From: Catonella sp963539695
GTDB taxonomy: Bacteria > Bacillota > Clostridia > Lachnospirales > Lachnospiraceae
Direction: 5' to 3'
Length of the DNA: 64,000 nucleotides
Assembly: GCA_963539695.1 (NCBI GenBank)
Contig: CAUTOC010000007.1
Span: forward strand, 4,332-68,331
Part shown: positions 8,631-17,436 of the stretch, piece by piece
How the letters are laid out: every line of letters begins with the position of its first letter
Numbering within the stretch: the first letter of the stretch is position 1
The notes under the pieces: model-generated
What the model saw: only the letters and a program-made list of their open reading frames with translations
What the model was told of the DNA's origin: nothing
Databases searched by the model: none
Made by a program: the position numbers and the translations under genes

Positions 8631-11237
8631 TCAAAGCTTGTCCAGTTTTTCAGATATAAGTCCTTCCACATACTTAACTTCGGCTTCTAACTCCCTTGCT
8701 GAAATCCTTGTCGCTCCGCTTCCAAATATTATCATTTGCACCAAAGCATCCGAAGTTGCCACCCTTACCATGCCTTCCTTTGTAAGCTCTAAGCTGGTTT
8801 CAGCTATATACCGGTCTGCCGTCTCAGCCTCCTTTGTATATACAATCCACATATTTCCTTGTTTTATAATATTTTCCTTGCCGCCACGCACCTTATAGGC
8901 ATCAAACACCAGTATCAGCTTACAACCTTTATAACCCTGATAGTTAGCCAGTTTCTCTATCAATTTATCTCTGGCACTGTCTATATTAATATCTGCAAGT
9001 TCTTTTAGCTCTTCCCAAGCAAAAATTATATTATATCCGTCTACAAGTAGGTAATCATCTTTGCCTATACCATTTCTTACCTTAGAGGCTCTAGTATTTA
9101 CTACCGTTTCCGTCTCTGATTTTCCTTTGTTCTTCCAACGGTTTCTTGCTGTTTCTGTCTCTTTTTTCTTGTTTGAAGAAACAGCTGAATTTAGTATACT
9201 GTCTATTTCCTCAGTTCCTAAAAATACCTCTCCTCTTTCGCTGCCTATCTGACTTTCTGCCCTGTTTGCATATCTTAAAAACGCCTCTTCTTCATTTTCT
9301 TCCTCAGCAGCTTTTCCAAAATACGGAAGATGCATATAATTTATAACCTCATTCCAAGGCACTACAAAGCCTGCTCCATGTGAACAAAAAACCGAATCTG
9401 CTGTATTTTCTATATCTGCTTCCGGATAATACTGAAATCTCTCTATTATTTCTTCCGCATTGTGGCAGACTTCATAATCAGACGGAGTAAGGCTAAGAAG
9501 TCCCTCTCCCTTTGTGTAGGCTCTAAGCTCCAGTGCATAATCTCTAACTTCAGATACAGGAATTTTACCTGTAATTACAGCCTTTCCATACTTATTCTCG
9601 GGTGAGCCGAAGCTTCCATTCATCTTACCCATATCTGTCATAACTCTGCCTATTGCCTCTTCAGGCACTTCCAATTTAAAATCATATACAGGCTCAAGTA
9701 AAATCGACCTCGCCTGCATAAGCCCCTGTCTTACCGCCCTGTAGGTAGCCTGTCTGAAATCTCCTCCCCCAGTGTGCTTAATGTGTGCCCTTCCTGCCAC
9801 TAAGGTTATTTTTATATCCGTAATGGGAGAACCTGTAAGCACACCTTTATATTCTTTTTCTTCAAGATGACTTAAAATTAACTTCTGATAATTAATTGCA
9901 AGTTCATCCTCACTAACCTCTGCCTCAAAGCTTAGTCCGCTTCCTCTTTCAGCCGGCTCAAGCCGCAGTTCCACCTCGGCATAATGTCTTAAAGGTTCAA
10001 AATGTCCTACTCCATATACTGTATCAGCTATTGTTTCTTTATAGAGAGTATGTCCCTCTCCAAACTTTATATCTACATTATATCTTTCTTTTATTAAATA
10101 TTTAAGAACTTCCGTCTGTACTTCTCCCATAAGAGAAATATTTATTTCCTTTTTGTCCTCAGCATATTTTACTGAAAGTTCAGGTATCTCCTCCGAAATT
10201 TCCTTAATCTTAGGTAAAAATATATGAACAGGCTCATTATCAGGAAGTTCCACCTTATAACTCATAACCTGCCTTAGTATACTTCCTATCTTAGTTCCTG
10301 CAAGGCTTCCAAGCCCCTCTCCTGCTTTAGTATTTTTAAGCCCCGTTATAGCACATACTTCTCCCGCCTTTACTGTATCTTTGCTTTCAAATTTTTCACC
10401 TGAATATATTCTGATACCGGTAACTTTTTCATCTCCTATCATTTCTCTTACGGAAAGACTGCCTCCTGTAAGCTTCATATAAGTAAGACGATTACCTGCC
10501 CTATCTCTTGCTATTTTAAAAACTCTCGCTGCAAATTCAGTATCATATATAGGAGAGATAGTAAGCTCTACAAAGTTTTCAAGAAATTCTTCCACTCCTT
10601 CGTTTTTAAGAGCTGAGCCAAAAAATACAGGAAAAAATTTACGCTCTTGTATCAGATTCTGTATTTCTGACAAGCTTATTACACCTTCTTTCATATAGCT
10701 TTCAAGCATAGTTTCATCACAAAGAGACACTTCTTCAAGAAAGGCATTATATTCTGTTAAATCACTGTTAACATAACTGATTATGTTTGAATCCAGTTTT
10801 TCTTTCAGCTCTTTTAGTATATTCTCCTTTGAAGCCCCCGGCTGATCCATCTTATTTACGAAAATATATGTAGGTATGGAATAATGTTTAAGCAGCTTCC
10901 AAATAACGGACACCTGTGATTGAACACCTGCAGAAGCACTTATAACCAAAATGGCTACATCAAGTACCGACAGCACCCTTTCCATTTCTACAGAAAAATC
11001 CACATGCCCCGGAGTGTCTAAGAGTGTGAAATTTTTGTCCCCTGCTTGAAATTCCGCCTGCTTAGAAAAAATAGTGATTCCTCGTTCTCTTTCAAGTTCA
11101 TAATTATCTAAAAAAGCATCCTTTTTATCCACTCTTCCTGCTTTTTTAAGTGCTCCTGCCGAAAAAAGCAGACTCTCGGAAAGGGTGGTCTTTCCCGCAT
11201 CTACCTGTGCCATTATTCCAAAAACTATATGTGCCAT
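8631..11237 (-). CDS. TetM/EF-G-like ribosomal GTPase fused to a Rae1/YacP-type nuclease domain
   Basis: The 868-residue protein begins as a TetM/OtrA-like ribosomal protection GTPase: AQVDAGKTT (G1, residues 10-18), ERERGITIF, DTPGHVDF and NKMD, followed by EF-G-type domains II to V with GGGDFRQATYRAVRQG in domain IV. After a charged linker of about 75 residues, residues 717-868 are a PIN-like NYN domain of the YacP/Rae1 type: LLVDGYNII, LVFDAYKVRG, YTKEAETADRYI, VATSDALVQ and SGATRISARELE are all close to Bacillus Rae1. Rae1 cuts mRNA in the ribosomal A site, the same site that TetM-like factors enter. The frame is continuous and has a GAGGAAA site before the ATG. True tetracycline resistance is not implied. 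Related factors occur in Lachnospiraceae, but I know of no experiment on this fusion. Confidence 0.9.
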   Translation of the reverse strand: MAHIVFGIMAQVDAGKTTLSESLLFSAGALKKAGRVDKKDAFLDNYELERERGITIFSKQAEFQAGDKNFTLLDTPGHVDFSVEMERVLSVLDVAILVISASAGVQSQVSVIWKLLKHYSIPTYIFVNKMDQPGASKENILKELKEKLDSNIISYVNSDLTEYNAFLEEVSLCDETMLESYMKEGVISLSEIQNLIQERKFFPVFFGSALKNEGVEEFLENFVELTISPIYDTEFAARVFKIARDRAGNRLTYMKLTGGSLSVREMIGDEKVTGIRIYSGEKFESKDTVKAGEVCAITGLKNTKAGEGLGSLAGTKIGSILRQVMSYKVELPDNEPVHIFLPKIKEISEEIPELSVKYAEDKKEINISLMGEVQTEVLKYLIKERYNVDIKFGEGHTLYKETIADTVYGVGHFEPLRHYAEVELRLEPAERGSGLSFEAEVSEDELAINYQKLILSHLEEKEYKGVLTGSPITDIKITLVAGRAHIKHTGGGDFRQATYRAVRQGLMQARSILLEPVYDFKLEVPEEAIGRVMTDMGKMNGSFGSPENKYGKAVITGKIPVSEVRDYALELRAYTKGEGLLSLTPSDYEVCHNAEEIIERFQYYPEADIENTADSVFCSHGAGFVVPWNEVINYMHLPYFGKAAEEENEEEAFLRYANRAESQIGSERGEVFLGTEEIDSILNSAVSSNKKKETETARNRWKNKGKSETETVVNTRASKVRNGIGKDDYLLVDGYNIIFAWEELKELADINIDSARDKLIEKLANYQGYKGCKLILVFDAYKVRGGKENIIKQGNMWIVYTKEAETADRYIAETSLELTKEGMVRVATSDALVQMIIFGSGATRISARELEAEVKYVEGLISEKLDKL

Positions 11238-11382
11238 TTTTTTCCTCTAAAATTATCTTTATTATTAATAAAAGCCACAGAAGAACTTTCTGTGACTTTT
11301 ACTTTATTAGCTCTCTATAAATATCATAGAGTTTTTTATAAGATTTATCAAGTGACCTTACAGCTATTTGTAGTATTTTTAT

Positions 11383-12225
11383 TTAGAATGAGCCGCTGCT
11401 GCCTCCATGTGATCTGCCTGAACTTCCCGTAAAAGTGCTGCTGCCTCCTGACGAACTTGACGACTTTTCTATCTTAGTTCTTGTAACATTTTTATATAGA
11501 AAAAAGTCCATAGCATCTCTTAAATAAAAACTCTCCTTAACTGCATAGTTATTTGCTGTATGCTGTTCTCTCACTGTCTTTAGCTGAGAAGTAAGTACCA
11601 TGCACACTATAAGTGCAAGCAAGAGTGCAGGTATAATAGAACCGCCGATAACAACAAGCATATTTCTTTCCTTTGGAAGATGGTCTACATCATAAGCCTC
11701 ACCTGTTGTTACATATTTTTCGATAAACTTATCACAAAGGTTTGCATAAGTCTCAAAACCTTTATATGTATCCTCGTCAGAAAGATAGTGCATAAATTTA
11801 TCTGTCATATATTCCTGTCCTGCATCGGTAAATATATTTTCTCCCTTACCGCTTGTAACTATTCCCCAAGCTCTGGTACCATAGTCCATTGCTAAAATAA
11901 TACCATCTGCGTTTTCTCCAAATCCATAACCATTATAGTCATAATAATCGGCTATATACATTTTTATATTATTTTTATCAGTTTCATCTCGGACTGTAAG
12001 AACAACTACATCTATCTTCTGTCTTTCACTGATTTCATCAAGCTTAGTAGAGAGACTCGCCTCTTCCTCATCAGTAAGCACATCCGCATAATCTACTAAC
12101 CTTTGTGATTTTTCTTCTGCATAAGCTTTGTCAATAGAAAAACTGAAGTTGCCTGCAAATGAAAGCATAAGCATAAGAGCCATAACTAAAAAGCCTACTT
12201 TTCTACAAATTATATTTTTCTTCAT
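11383..12225 (-). CDS. TPM-domain membrane protein, YdjH/YgcG-like
   Basis: The 280-residue product has a signal peptide (cleavage near AYAEE, about residue 37), then an extracytoplasmic TPM domain starting at RLVDYADVLTDEEEASLSTKL and running to about residue 165. One membrane segment follows (about residues 190-212, VVIGGSIIPALLLALIVCMV), and the cytoplasmic tail ends in a Ser/Gly-rich stretch (SSSSGGSS). This layout matches Bacillus YdjH. It sits 17 bases after the zinc-ribbon membrane gene, and the pair would form the membrane platform of a stress complex like YdjG-YdjH. The exact activity of TPM domains in such proteins is unknown. Confidence 0.8.
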   Translation of the reverse strand: MKKNIICRKVGFLVMALMLMLSFAGNFSFSIDKAYAEEKSQRLVDYADVLTDEEEASLSTKLDEISERQKIDVVVLTVRDETDKNNIKMYIADYYDYNGYGFGENADGIILAMDYGTRAWGIVTSGKGENIFTDAGQEYMTDKFMHYLSDEDTYKGFETYANLCDKFIEKYVTTGEAYDVDHLPKERNMLVVIGGSIIPALLLALIVCMVLTSQLKTVREQHTANNYAVKESFYLRDAMDFFLYKNVTRTKIEKSSSSSGGSSTFTGSSGRSHGGSSGSF

Positions 12226-12242
12226 TTTTCATCCCCTCCCCT

Positions 12243-13316
12243 CTAAAATACAAAATATAGAATAAGAAAGAGTATTATGGCTGTTACAACACTTATGCCT
12301 GCAAACAGCATAGTTCTCAAACTCTTATCTACAGGAAGGTCGCCGACAAATTTACCTGTCTGCCCGTTCATTGCAAAGATATAAGGCTTATCCTGCCACC
12401 TTGTAGTAAGCACCCAAACAGGATACAGGGCATATTTTGTCAGCTTATTGTCGATATTTATCGCAGACTGCTCCTCTGTTACACTGGTATAACCTTCAAC
12501 TGTATTCTTAAAAGCTTCTTCTACTGAATTTCTTATACGATTATTGACAACCTGCTTTTGTTCATCAGCATTCACATCATATTTATCTGCCAAAAAGCCT
12601 GCAAGGTAAGCTGTTTGGAAATCTACAGCTTCATTAAGGTCATAAGGCTCTATAGACTGCATAAGTACATCATCCATCTTTGCCGAAGCATCCGCAGGAA
12701 CTGCTCTAAAATCATACTTTCCGCCTCTTATTACTGAGAAGTGGCTTGTTTCTGTATAACGATAATCATTGTCACTCCAAGTCCTGACTTTTTCCGCCTT
12801 ATATCTCATTCTGCTGTCCGTATCTGCATCATATAACCAAAAAGGTACATAAAGCCCCTTAATTTCTTCTATATGATTTTCAGATTTAAACACCTTAGGA
12901 AGCAGAAACTTTCCGGTCAGATATTTTGAAAACTCGGCTTTAGCCTGCTTTTTATCAAGTTTAAATGGAATAACCAAATCAGGTCGCAGCCCTTTTTCCC
13001 ATTTACCCGACATAACTACAGGATTGTCACAGTATGGGCAGGAAGTTGCTCCCATAGTATCATCACCGACTATTTCTCCGCCACAGGACTTACACACATA
13101 TACCGACATACCATCCTGCTCACCGTCTGACCACTTTCCTTCAGGCTCCGACCAACTAATTTCTCCTTCCAAATCCCCATTTAGAATATCGTCATAGCCT
13201 TTTAAGGTATCCATATCAAATTCTGTATCACAGAACGGACACTTCATTTTTTGTAGAGATGTATCAAAGTTTATTGCACCTCCACAGTTAGGGCATTTAT
13301 AATCCATCAATGCCAT
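12243..13316 (-). CDS. Double zinc-ribbon protein with C-terminal membrane helix, YdjG-like
   Basis: The 357-residue product has two zinc ribbons at the N-terminus: YKCPNCGGAI with KCPFCDTEFD, and VCKSCGGEIV with SCPYCDNPVV. A long middle part rich in beta strands contains IKGLYVPFWLYDAD and a repeat of Trp-containing strands (VWVLTTRWQDKPYIFAMNG). A single membrane segment of about 22 residues lies at the very C-terminus. Bacillus YdjG has the same general build and acts with YdjH to bring PspA or YdjI to the membrane. Here no PspA gene lies in the neighbourhood. The start ATG has a GGGG-rich site (GGGGGAATTTT). Confidence 0.8.
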   Translation of the reverse strand: MALMDYKCPNCGGAINFDTSLQKMKCPFCDTEFDMDTLKGYDDILNGDLEGEISWSEPEGKWSDGEQDGMSVYVCKSCGGEIVGDDTMGATSCPYCDNPVVMSGKWEKGLRPDLVIPFKLDKKQAKAEFSKYLTGKFLLPKVFKSENHIEEIKGLYVPFWLYDADTDSRMRYKAEKVRTWSDNDYRYTETSHFSVIRGGKYDFRAVPADASAKMDDVLMQSIEPYDLNEAVDFQTAYLAGFLADKYDVNADEQKQVVNNRIRNSVEEAFKNTVEGYTSVTEEQSAINIDNKLTKYALYPVWVLTTRWQDKPYIFAMNGQTGKFVGDLPVDKSLRTMLFAGISVVTAIILFLILYFVF

Positions 13317-13390
13317 AAAATTCCCCCTTTACTCTAAAATATCAACTTTGCTTTTAACTCCTAAACTATACAGAAGTATTAAATCTAATT

Positions 13391-13418
13391 TATTCATATT
13401 ATATGTCACAGACTTCTT
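13391..13418. repeat. Copy 1 of a dispersed 28-base motif
   Basis: The core TCACAGAC lies in a 28-base stretch starting TATTCATA. The same stretch with two changes occurs at 43808-43835, and both halves of the core occur in an inverted arrangement at 30327-30394. It lies in the gap between the SPFH and zinc-ribbon genes. Confidence 0.5.
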
Positions 13419-13455
13419 CATTTATGTATTAGAATCATAAAGAGTAAAAATATTC

Positions 13456-14709
13456 TTATGGGCGTTTAGAACCACAGTTTACACAGAAATTACCGGCATT
13501 TTTGTTACCGCAATTCGGACAGAACCACTGTATTTCACCACCTTCTACTCCTCCCGCCTGTCCCTGCACCTGCTGACCTTGTCCCATAGGCTGACCATAC
13601 TGACCTTGCATCGGCTGACCGTTCATCTGTTGACCATACTGTCCTTGCATTGGTTGACCGTACTGTCCTTGCATTGGCTGACCATATTGTCCTCCACCCT
13701 GCATAGCTCCCATCTGATAAAGATTATTGGCATTCATTCCGCCTGTCTGATTAGCCATATTCATTCCCATAAATCCTAACATAGCACCGCCTGCATTTCC
13801 TGCTGCCGTTTTCATAGCCTCAGCCTGTGCCTGTGCAAGATTTGCCGCCGCCATATTAGGATTCCTGAAAGCTCCTGTCATCTGAAGATTCTTAATAAGA
13901 GCTGCGTCCTCATCTGAAAGGGTAATCGGATTAAGGGCTACCGAAATTATATCAAGACCTCTAAGTTCTTTCCACTTTTTAGAAAGTACTTCATCCATAA
14001 GATCTGCAAGCTCCATTGCATGAGCGGGAAGCCCGCTAGGTCTGATTCCTTGTTCGCTAAGCTTACCAAAAGCAGGCTGAAGTGCGGATACAAATTCCGT
14101 TTTAAGTTGTGAATCTATCTCATCTCTTGTATATTCATCAGATATATTTCCGCATACATTCTGATAAAAAAGAATCGGATTCTGTATTTTATAGGAATAT
14201 ACTCCTGAACAACGCACAGATACATCTACATCAAGTCCTACATTCATATCAAGAACTCTGAACGGAATAGGATTAGGTGTTCCGAATTTATTATCTGTAA
14301 GCTCTTTTGTATTGAAATAATAAACTCTCTGATCTCTTCCTGCTTCTCCTCCATAGGAAAATCTGCCTATCATATCCTTAAACACTGCTCCTACACTTTC
14401 GCCAAAGCTTCCTGAAAATACGCTTGGCGACTCTCCTGAATTAAATGTATATTCACCCGGCTCAGCACAGATTTCAACCACTTTTCCGTCATTTACAATT
14501 ATCATACACTGACCGTCTGCAACTGCAATTCCTGAACCGTCTGTGATTACATTGTCACTGCCATGTTTGTTGGAGGATTTTCCTCCTACCCTCTTAATTC
14601 CCTTTCTTACGAGTACATCAGCCGGAAGTGAATCACAATAAAAATACTCCTTCCACTGATCCCCAAGTGTACCTCCTATTGCCCCTGTTAACGCTTTAAT
14701 AAGTCCCAT
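13456..14709 (-). CDS. SPFH-domain protein with Gln-Gly repeats and a zinc ribbon, YdjI-like
   Basis: The 417-residue protein starts with MGLIKALTGAIGGTLGDQWKE, typical of YdjI/virion-core-like SPFH proteins. The SPFH domain covers about residues 25-280. A helical Ala/Gln stretch follows, then near-perfect copies of QGQYGQPM (about residues 340-385), and the C-terminus is a zinc ribbon (CPNCGNKNAGNFCVNCG). In Bacillus the YdjI protein is recruited to the membrane by YdjG and YdjH upon envelope stress. The gene is the first of the three-gene set; a 139-base gap separates it from the zinc-ribbon gene. The repeats are visible at DNA level as recurring units of about 24 bases around 13600-13690, which may vary in number between strains. 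Confidence 0.85.
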   Translation of the reverse strand: MGLIKALTGAIGGTLGDQWKEYFYCDSLPADVLVRKGIKRVGGKSSNKHGSDNVITDGSGIAVADGQCMIIVNDGKVVEICAEPGEYTFNSGESPSVFSGSFGESVGAVFKDMIGRFSYGGEAGRDQRVYYFNTKELTDNKFGTPNPIPFRVLDMNVGLDVDVSVRCSGVYSYKIQNPILFYQNVCGNISDEYTRDEIDSQLKTEFVSALQPAFGKLSEQGIRPSGLPAHAMELADLMDEVLSKKWKELRGLDIISVALNPITLSDEDAALIKNLQMTGAFRNPNMAAANLAQAQAEAMKTAAGNAGGAMLGFMGMNMANQTGGMNANNLYQMGAMQGGGQYGQPMQGQYGQPMQGQYGQQMNGQPMQGQYGQPMGQGQQVQGQAGGVEGGEIQWFCPNCGNKNAGNFCVNCGSKRP

Positions 14710-14843
14710 ACTATTAATTTCCTTTCTCTCATTAAAATATTATTTATTTCAAAGTATTTGAAATCAAGTTTAATTCTCTGTAAAGGTTATAATTATAAAC
14801 TCATAATCACTGTATTTACAAGATGTTTCGTGAATAATTCGGG

Positions 14844-16202
14844 TTAAATATTAAGTAAATCATTGAAGGACTCTGCCATGGTTGGATGTGTATAAATCTG
14901 ATCTCTTAAACTCTCATAGCTTATCCCCTCATTCATAGCCAATGTAAATAAGTTTATTATTTCATGTGCCTCTACTCCAAATAAGTTTGCACCAAGTATT
15001 TTGCCGGTGCTTTCGTCTATAAGAACTTTAAATAGTCCTGACTGATTGCCGAGAATCTTGGCTTTTGGAATTGCCGTTACGGGAAGTTTAGCCAGCTTAT
15101 ATGAAACTCCGGCTGCCTTAGCTTCAGTCTCATTCATTCCTACTTTTGCGAGTGAAGGTATTACAAATACATTAAATGGTACATATTTTCTCTCATTAAG
15201 GCTATATTTACCCTCATTAAACAGAACACTCTTTATAATTCTGAAATCATCAAGTGAAAGATAAGTAAACTGAAGTCCTCCATGTACATCTCCAAGTGCA
15301 TATATATGCGGTACATTTGTCTCAAGTCTGTCATTTACTTTGATTTCTCCATGCTCACCCGAAATGACTCCTGCTTTATCAAGAGCAAGTTCTGTAGTAT
15401 CAGGTCTTCTACCTGTAGCTACAAGTACAGCAGAAAATTTCCGAATTTCTTCTTTACCTTCCGTATTTTCAAAATAAAGACTCACTCCGTCTGTTTCTTC
15501 AACAAACTTTTTTATTTTCACTCCAAGCTTAAATTCAGTTCCCTGTGTTTCAAGTTCAGCCTTTACAAGTTCGGCTATATCCTCATCATCTCTTGGAAGA
15601 AACTTGGAATTATCTCCAAATATTGTAACCTTACTTCCGAAAAGCGAATAGGTACTTGTAAATTCAAGACCTATATAGCCGCTTCCTACTATAGCAAGGT
15701 TCTCAGGGAAGGTTTCCATATCCATTACAGTTTCGCTGGTATGAATCCGTTTTGATAAGTTAAGCCCTTCTATTTTAGGAACAACAGGAACTAAACCTGT
15801 ATTGATAAATATTCTTTCTGCCTGAATCTGTACAACTTCCGAATTTGTTTTTACTTCAACTGTATTGGCATTTATAAATGAAGCTATCCCGTCAATAATT
15901 TTTACATTCGCTACTCCTGCCACCTTATCATAATTTGCCTTATTAAGCTTAGCTATGAGTTCCTTTTTTGCCGTAACAGCCTCTTTATAATAAGTTTCAT
16001 TATCAAGATTTGACACTTTTCTAAGTGTAGCTTTGTTAGATAAAAACTTGGATGGAATACAACCTACATTTATACAGGTTCCACCATACATTTTCTTATC
16101 TTTTTCAACTAAAATCACACTCTCTCCCCTGCTTCCTAAAAATCCTGCAAGAGTCTTTCCTGCTTTACCAAAGCCTATAATTAAATTTTTAACATTCTCC
16201 AC
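14844..16202 (-). CDS. FAD-dependent disulfide reductase, RclA/Har-like
   Basis: A 452-residue class I pyridine-nucleotide disulfide reductase. It has the N-terminal FAD site GFGKAGKTLAGFLG, the redox cysteines in GGTCINVGCIPSK, a central NAD(P) site GSGYIGLEF, and the C-terminal dimer domain with the catalytic His in THPTMAE. The wording of the N-terminus and the GGTCINxGCIP motif are closest to RclA and to the streptococcal hypothiocyanous-acid reductase Har, more than to lipoamide dehydrogenase or mercuric reductase; no metal-binding N-terminal domain is present. If so it would detoxify oxidised thiol reagents in the cytoplasm. It stands alone, with about 180 bases to the lrgB end. Its substrate is inferred, not shown. 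Confidence 0.75.
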   Translation of the reverse strand: MENVKNLIIGFGKAGKTLAGFLGSRGESVILVEKDKKMYGGTCINVGCIPSKFLSNKATLRKVSNLDNETYYKEAVTAKKELIAKLNKANYDKVAGVANVKIIDGIASFINANTVEVKTNSEVVQIQAERIFINTGLVPVVPKIEGLNLSKRIHTSETVMDMETFPENLAIVGSGYIGLEFTSTYSLFGSKVTIFGDNSKFLPRDDEDIAELVKAELETQGTEFKLGVKIKKFVEETDGVSLYFENTEGKEEIRKFSAVLVATGRRPDTTELALDKAGVISGEHGEIKVNDRLETNVPHIYALGDVHGGLQFTYLSLDDFRIIKSVLFNEGKYSLNERKYVPFNVFVIPSLAKVGMNETEAKAAGVSYKLAKLPVTAIPKAKILGNQSGLFKVLIDESTGKILGANLFGVEAHEIINLFTLAMNEGISYESLRDQIYTHPTMAESFNDLLNI

Positions 16203-16388
16203 CGAGTTGTCCTCTTTTCTTAATTAAGATATATGTTAATTCTAGCACCTTTAATTGTTTTAGACCAGTATTTTTTGAAAAAATTTGAATTATTTTAACA
16301 ATTAGTACTAATGATTTTTAATTTATCATAAAATTTACCGACATGCAGAAAGCTAAAACCTTTCTTAAACTCTATCAAAATACAATCA

Positions 16389-17081
16389 TTATATGAGATT
16401 TGCAAATGCTGAAACTCCAACCAGTGTAAGTATACCGGAAACAATCATAGCCAAACTGCTTACACTTCCCTCAACTTCTCCCATCTCCATTGCCTTTGCA
16501 GTACCAATCGCATGTGAGGCACTCCCCAAAGCTATTCCTCTTGCAATCGGTTCATATATCTTAAAAATCTTAAACACAGTTATCGCAATTATATTACCAA
16601 GTATACCTGTTATTATTATAACTGCGACCGTAATTGCCACTATACCTCCAAACTCTTCTGAAACTCCCATACCAATTACTGTAGTAATGGACTTTGGAAG
16701 CATAGTAATATATTCTTTATGCGAAAGCTTAAATACAAGTGCAAGCAAAAATATACATACCATATTTGCAAGTATTCCCGATAAAATTCCCGTTATAATC
16801 GCAACTGCATTCTTCTTTAATATTTCAAGGTTTTTATATAAAGGAACTGCAAGGCTTACGGTTGCAGGCGTAAGTAAGTAACTCAAATACTGAGCACTTT
16901 TATTATAGTCCGCATAATCTATCTGAGCAGCCAAGACCCCTGCAATAACAAATATAATTGATATTAAAAGAGGATTTATTATTGCGTAATTAAATTTTTT
17001 CCTTAAAAGTAATCCAATCTCATAGCCTATAATACTTATAACTATCCCGAAAGTAGTGCTATTTTGTATTAATCCGTTCAT
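16389..17081 (-). CDS. lrgB: LrgB/CidB family membrane protein
   Basis: The product of 230 residues has seven or more hydrophobic segments and the LrgB signature region around ITTVIGMGVSEEFGG and GIALGSASHAIGTAKAMEMGE. With LrgA it forms a membrane pair first tied to control of murein hydrolases and cell lysis, and in several bacteria and plants to transport of small organic acids such as pyruvate, glycolate or glycerate. The ATG at 17081 is chosen: the longer frame starts with a TTG at 17102 inside the GGAAGGAAG that acts as ribosome site. It overlaps the end of lrgA by 23 bases, so the pair is translated together. Confidence 0.85.
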   Translation of the reverse strand: MNGLIQNSTTFGIVISIIGYEIGLLLRKKFNYAIINPLLISIIFVIAGVLAAQIDYADYNKSAQYLSYLLTPATVSLAVPLYKNLEILKKNAVAIITGILSGILANMVCIFLLALVFKLSHKEYITMLPKSITTVIGMGVSEEFGGIVAITVAVIIITGILGNIIAITVFKIFKIYEPIARGIALGSASHAIGTAKAMEMGEVEGSVSSLAMIVSGILTLVGVSAFANLI

Positions 17082-17433
17082 TATTTTTTTTCTTCCTTCC
17101 AAGTAATTTCTGTGTAATCCTTCCTGACGCTACCATTACTACTACTGTAGAAACGGGGGTAATTACAAGAACAGGTATAAGCATTCCTTTTAATTCATTG
17201 ACCGAAGTAATAAGCCCTACTCCAGCAGGGATAAACATAACAGGCATTATCTCTATTAAAAATACCGCAGCATCCTCAACTGCTGCCAGTTTTACTATTT
17301 TCGTAACAAGGCATAGCATCATAATACACAAACCATATACACTTGCCGGAATAGGAAATTCCACAAAATATTTTACAGATTCGGCTATACAGGTAATTAA
17401 CATAATAATTCCAAACTGTCTAAAGTATTTCAT
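17059..17433 (-). CDS. lrgA: LrgA/CidA family holin-like protein
   Basis: A 124-residue protein with four hydrophobic segments and a basic tail (KLLGRKKKNN). PIPASVYGLCIMMLCL and IEIMPVMFIPAGVGLI are family hallmarks. It follows uvrA by only three bases and overlaps lrgB. The link to a DNA-repair operon is unusual and suggests that the pair may be transcribed together with uvrA after DNA damage. Confidence 0.88.
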   Translation of the reverse strand: MKYFRQFGIIMLITCIAESVKYFVEFPIPASVYGLCIMMLCLVTKIVKLAAVEDAAVFLIEIMPVMFIPAGVGLITSVNELKGMLIPVLVITPVSTVVVMVASGRITQKLLGRKKKNNERINTK

Positions 17434-17436
17434 TTG

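Noticed and set aside
8631..11237. Tetracycline resistance gene
   Set aside because: The GTPase half is TetM-like, but overall similarity is that of a family, the protein carries an extra nuclease domain, and it sits among housekeeping genes without mobile-element signs. Resistance cannot be claimed.
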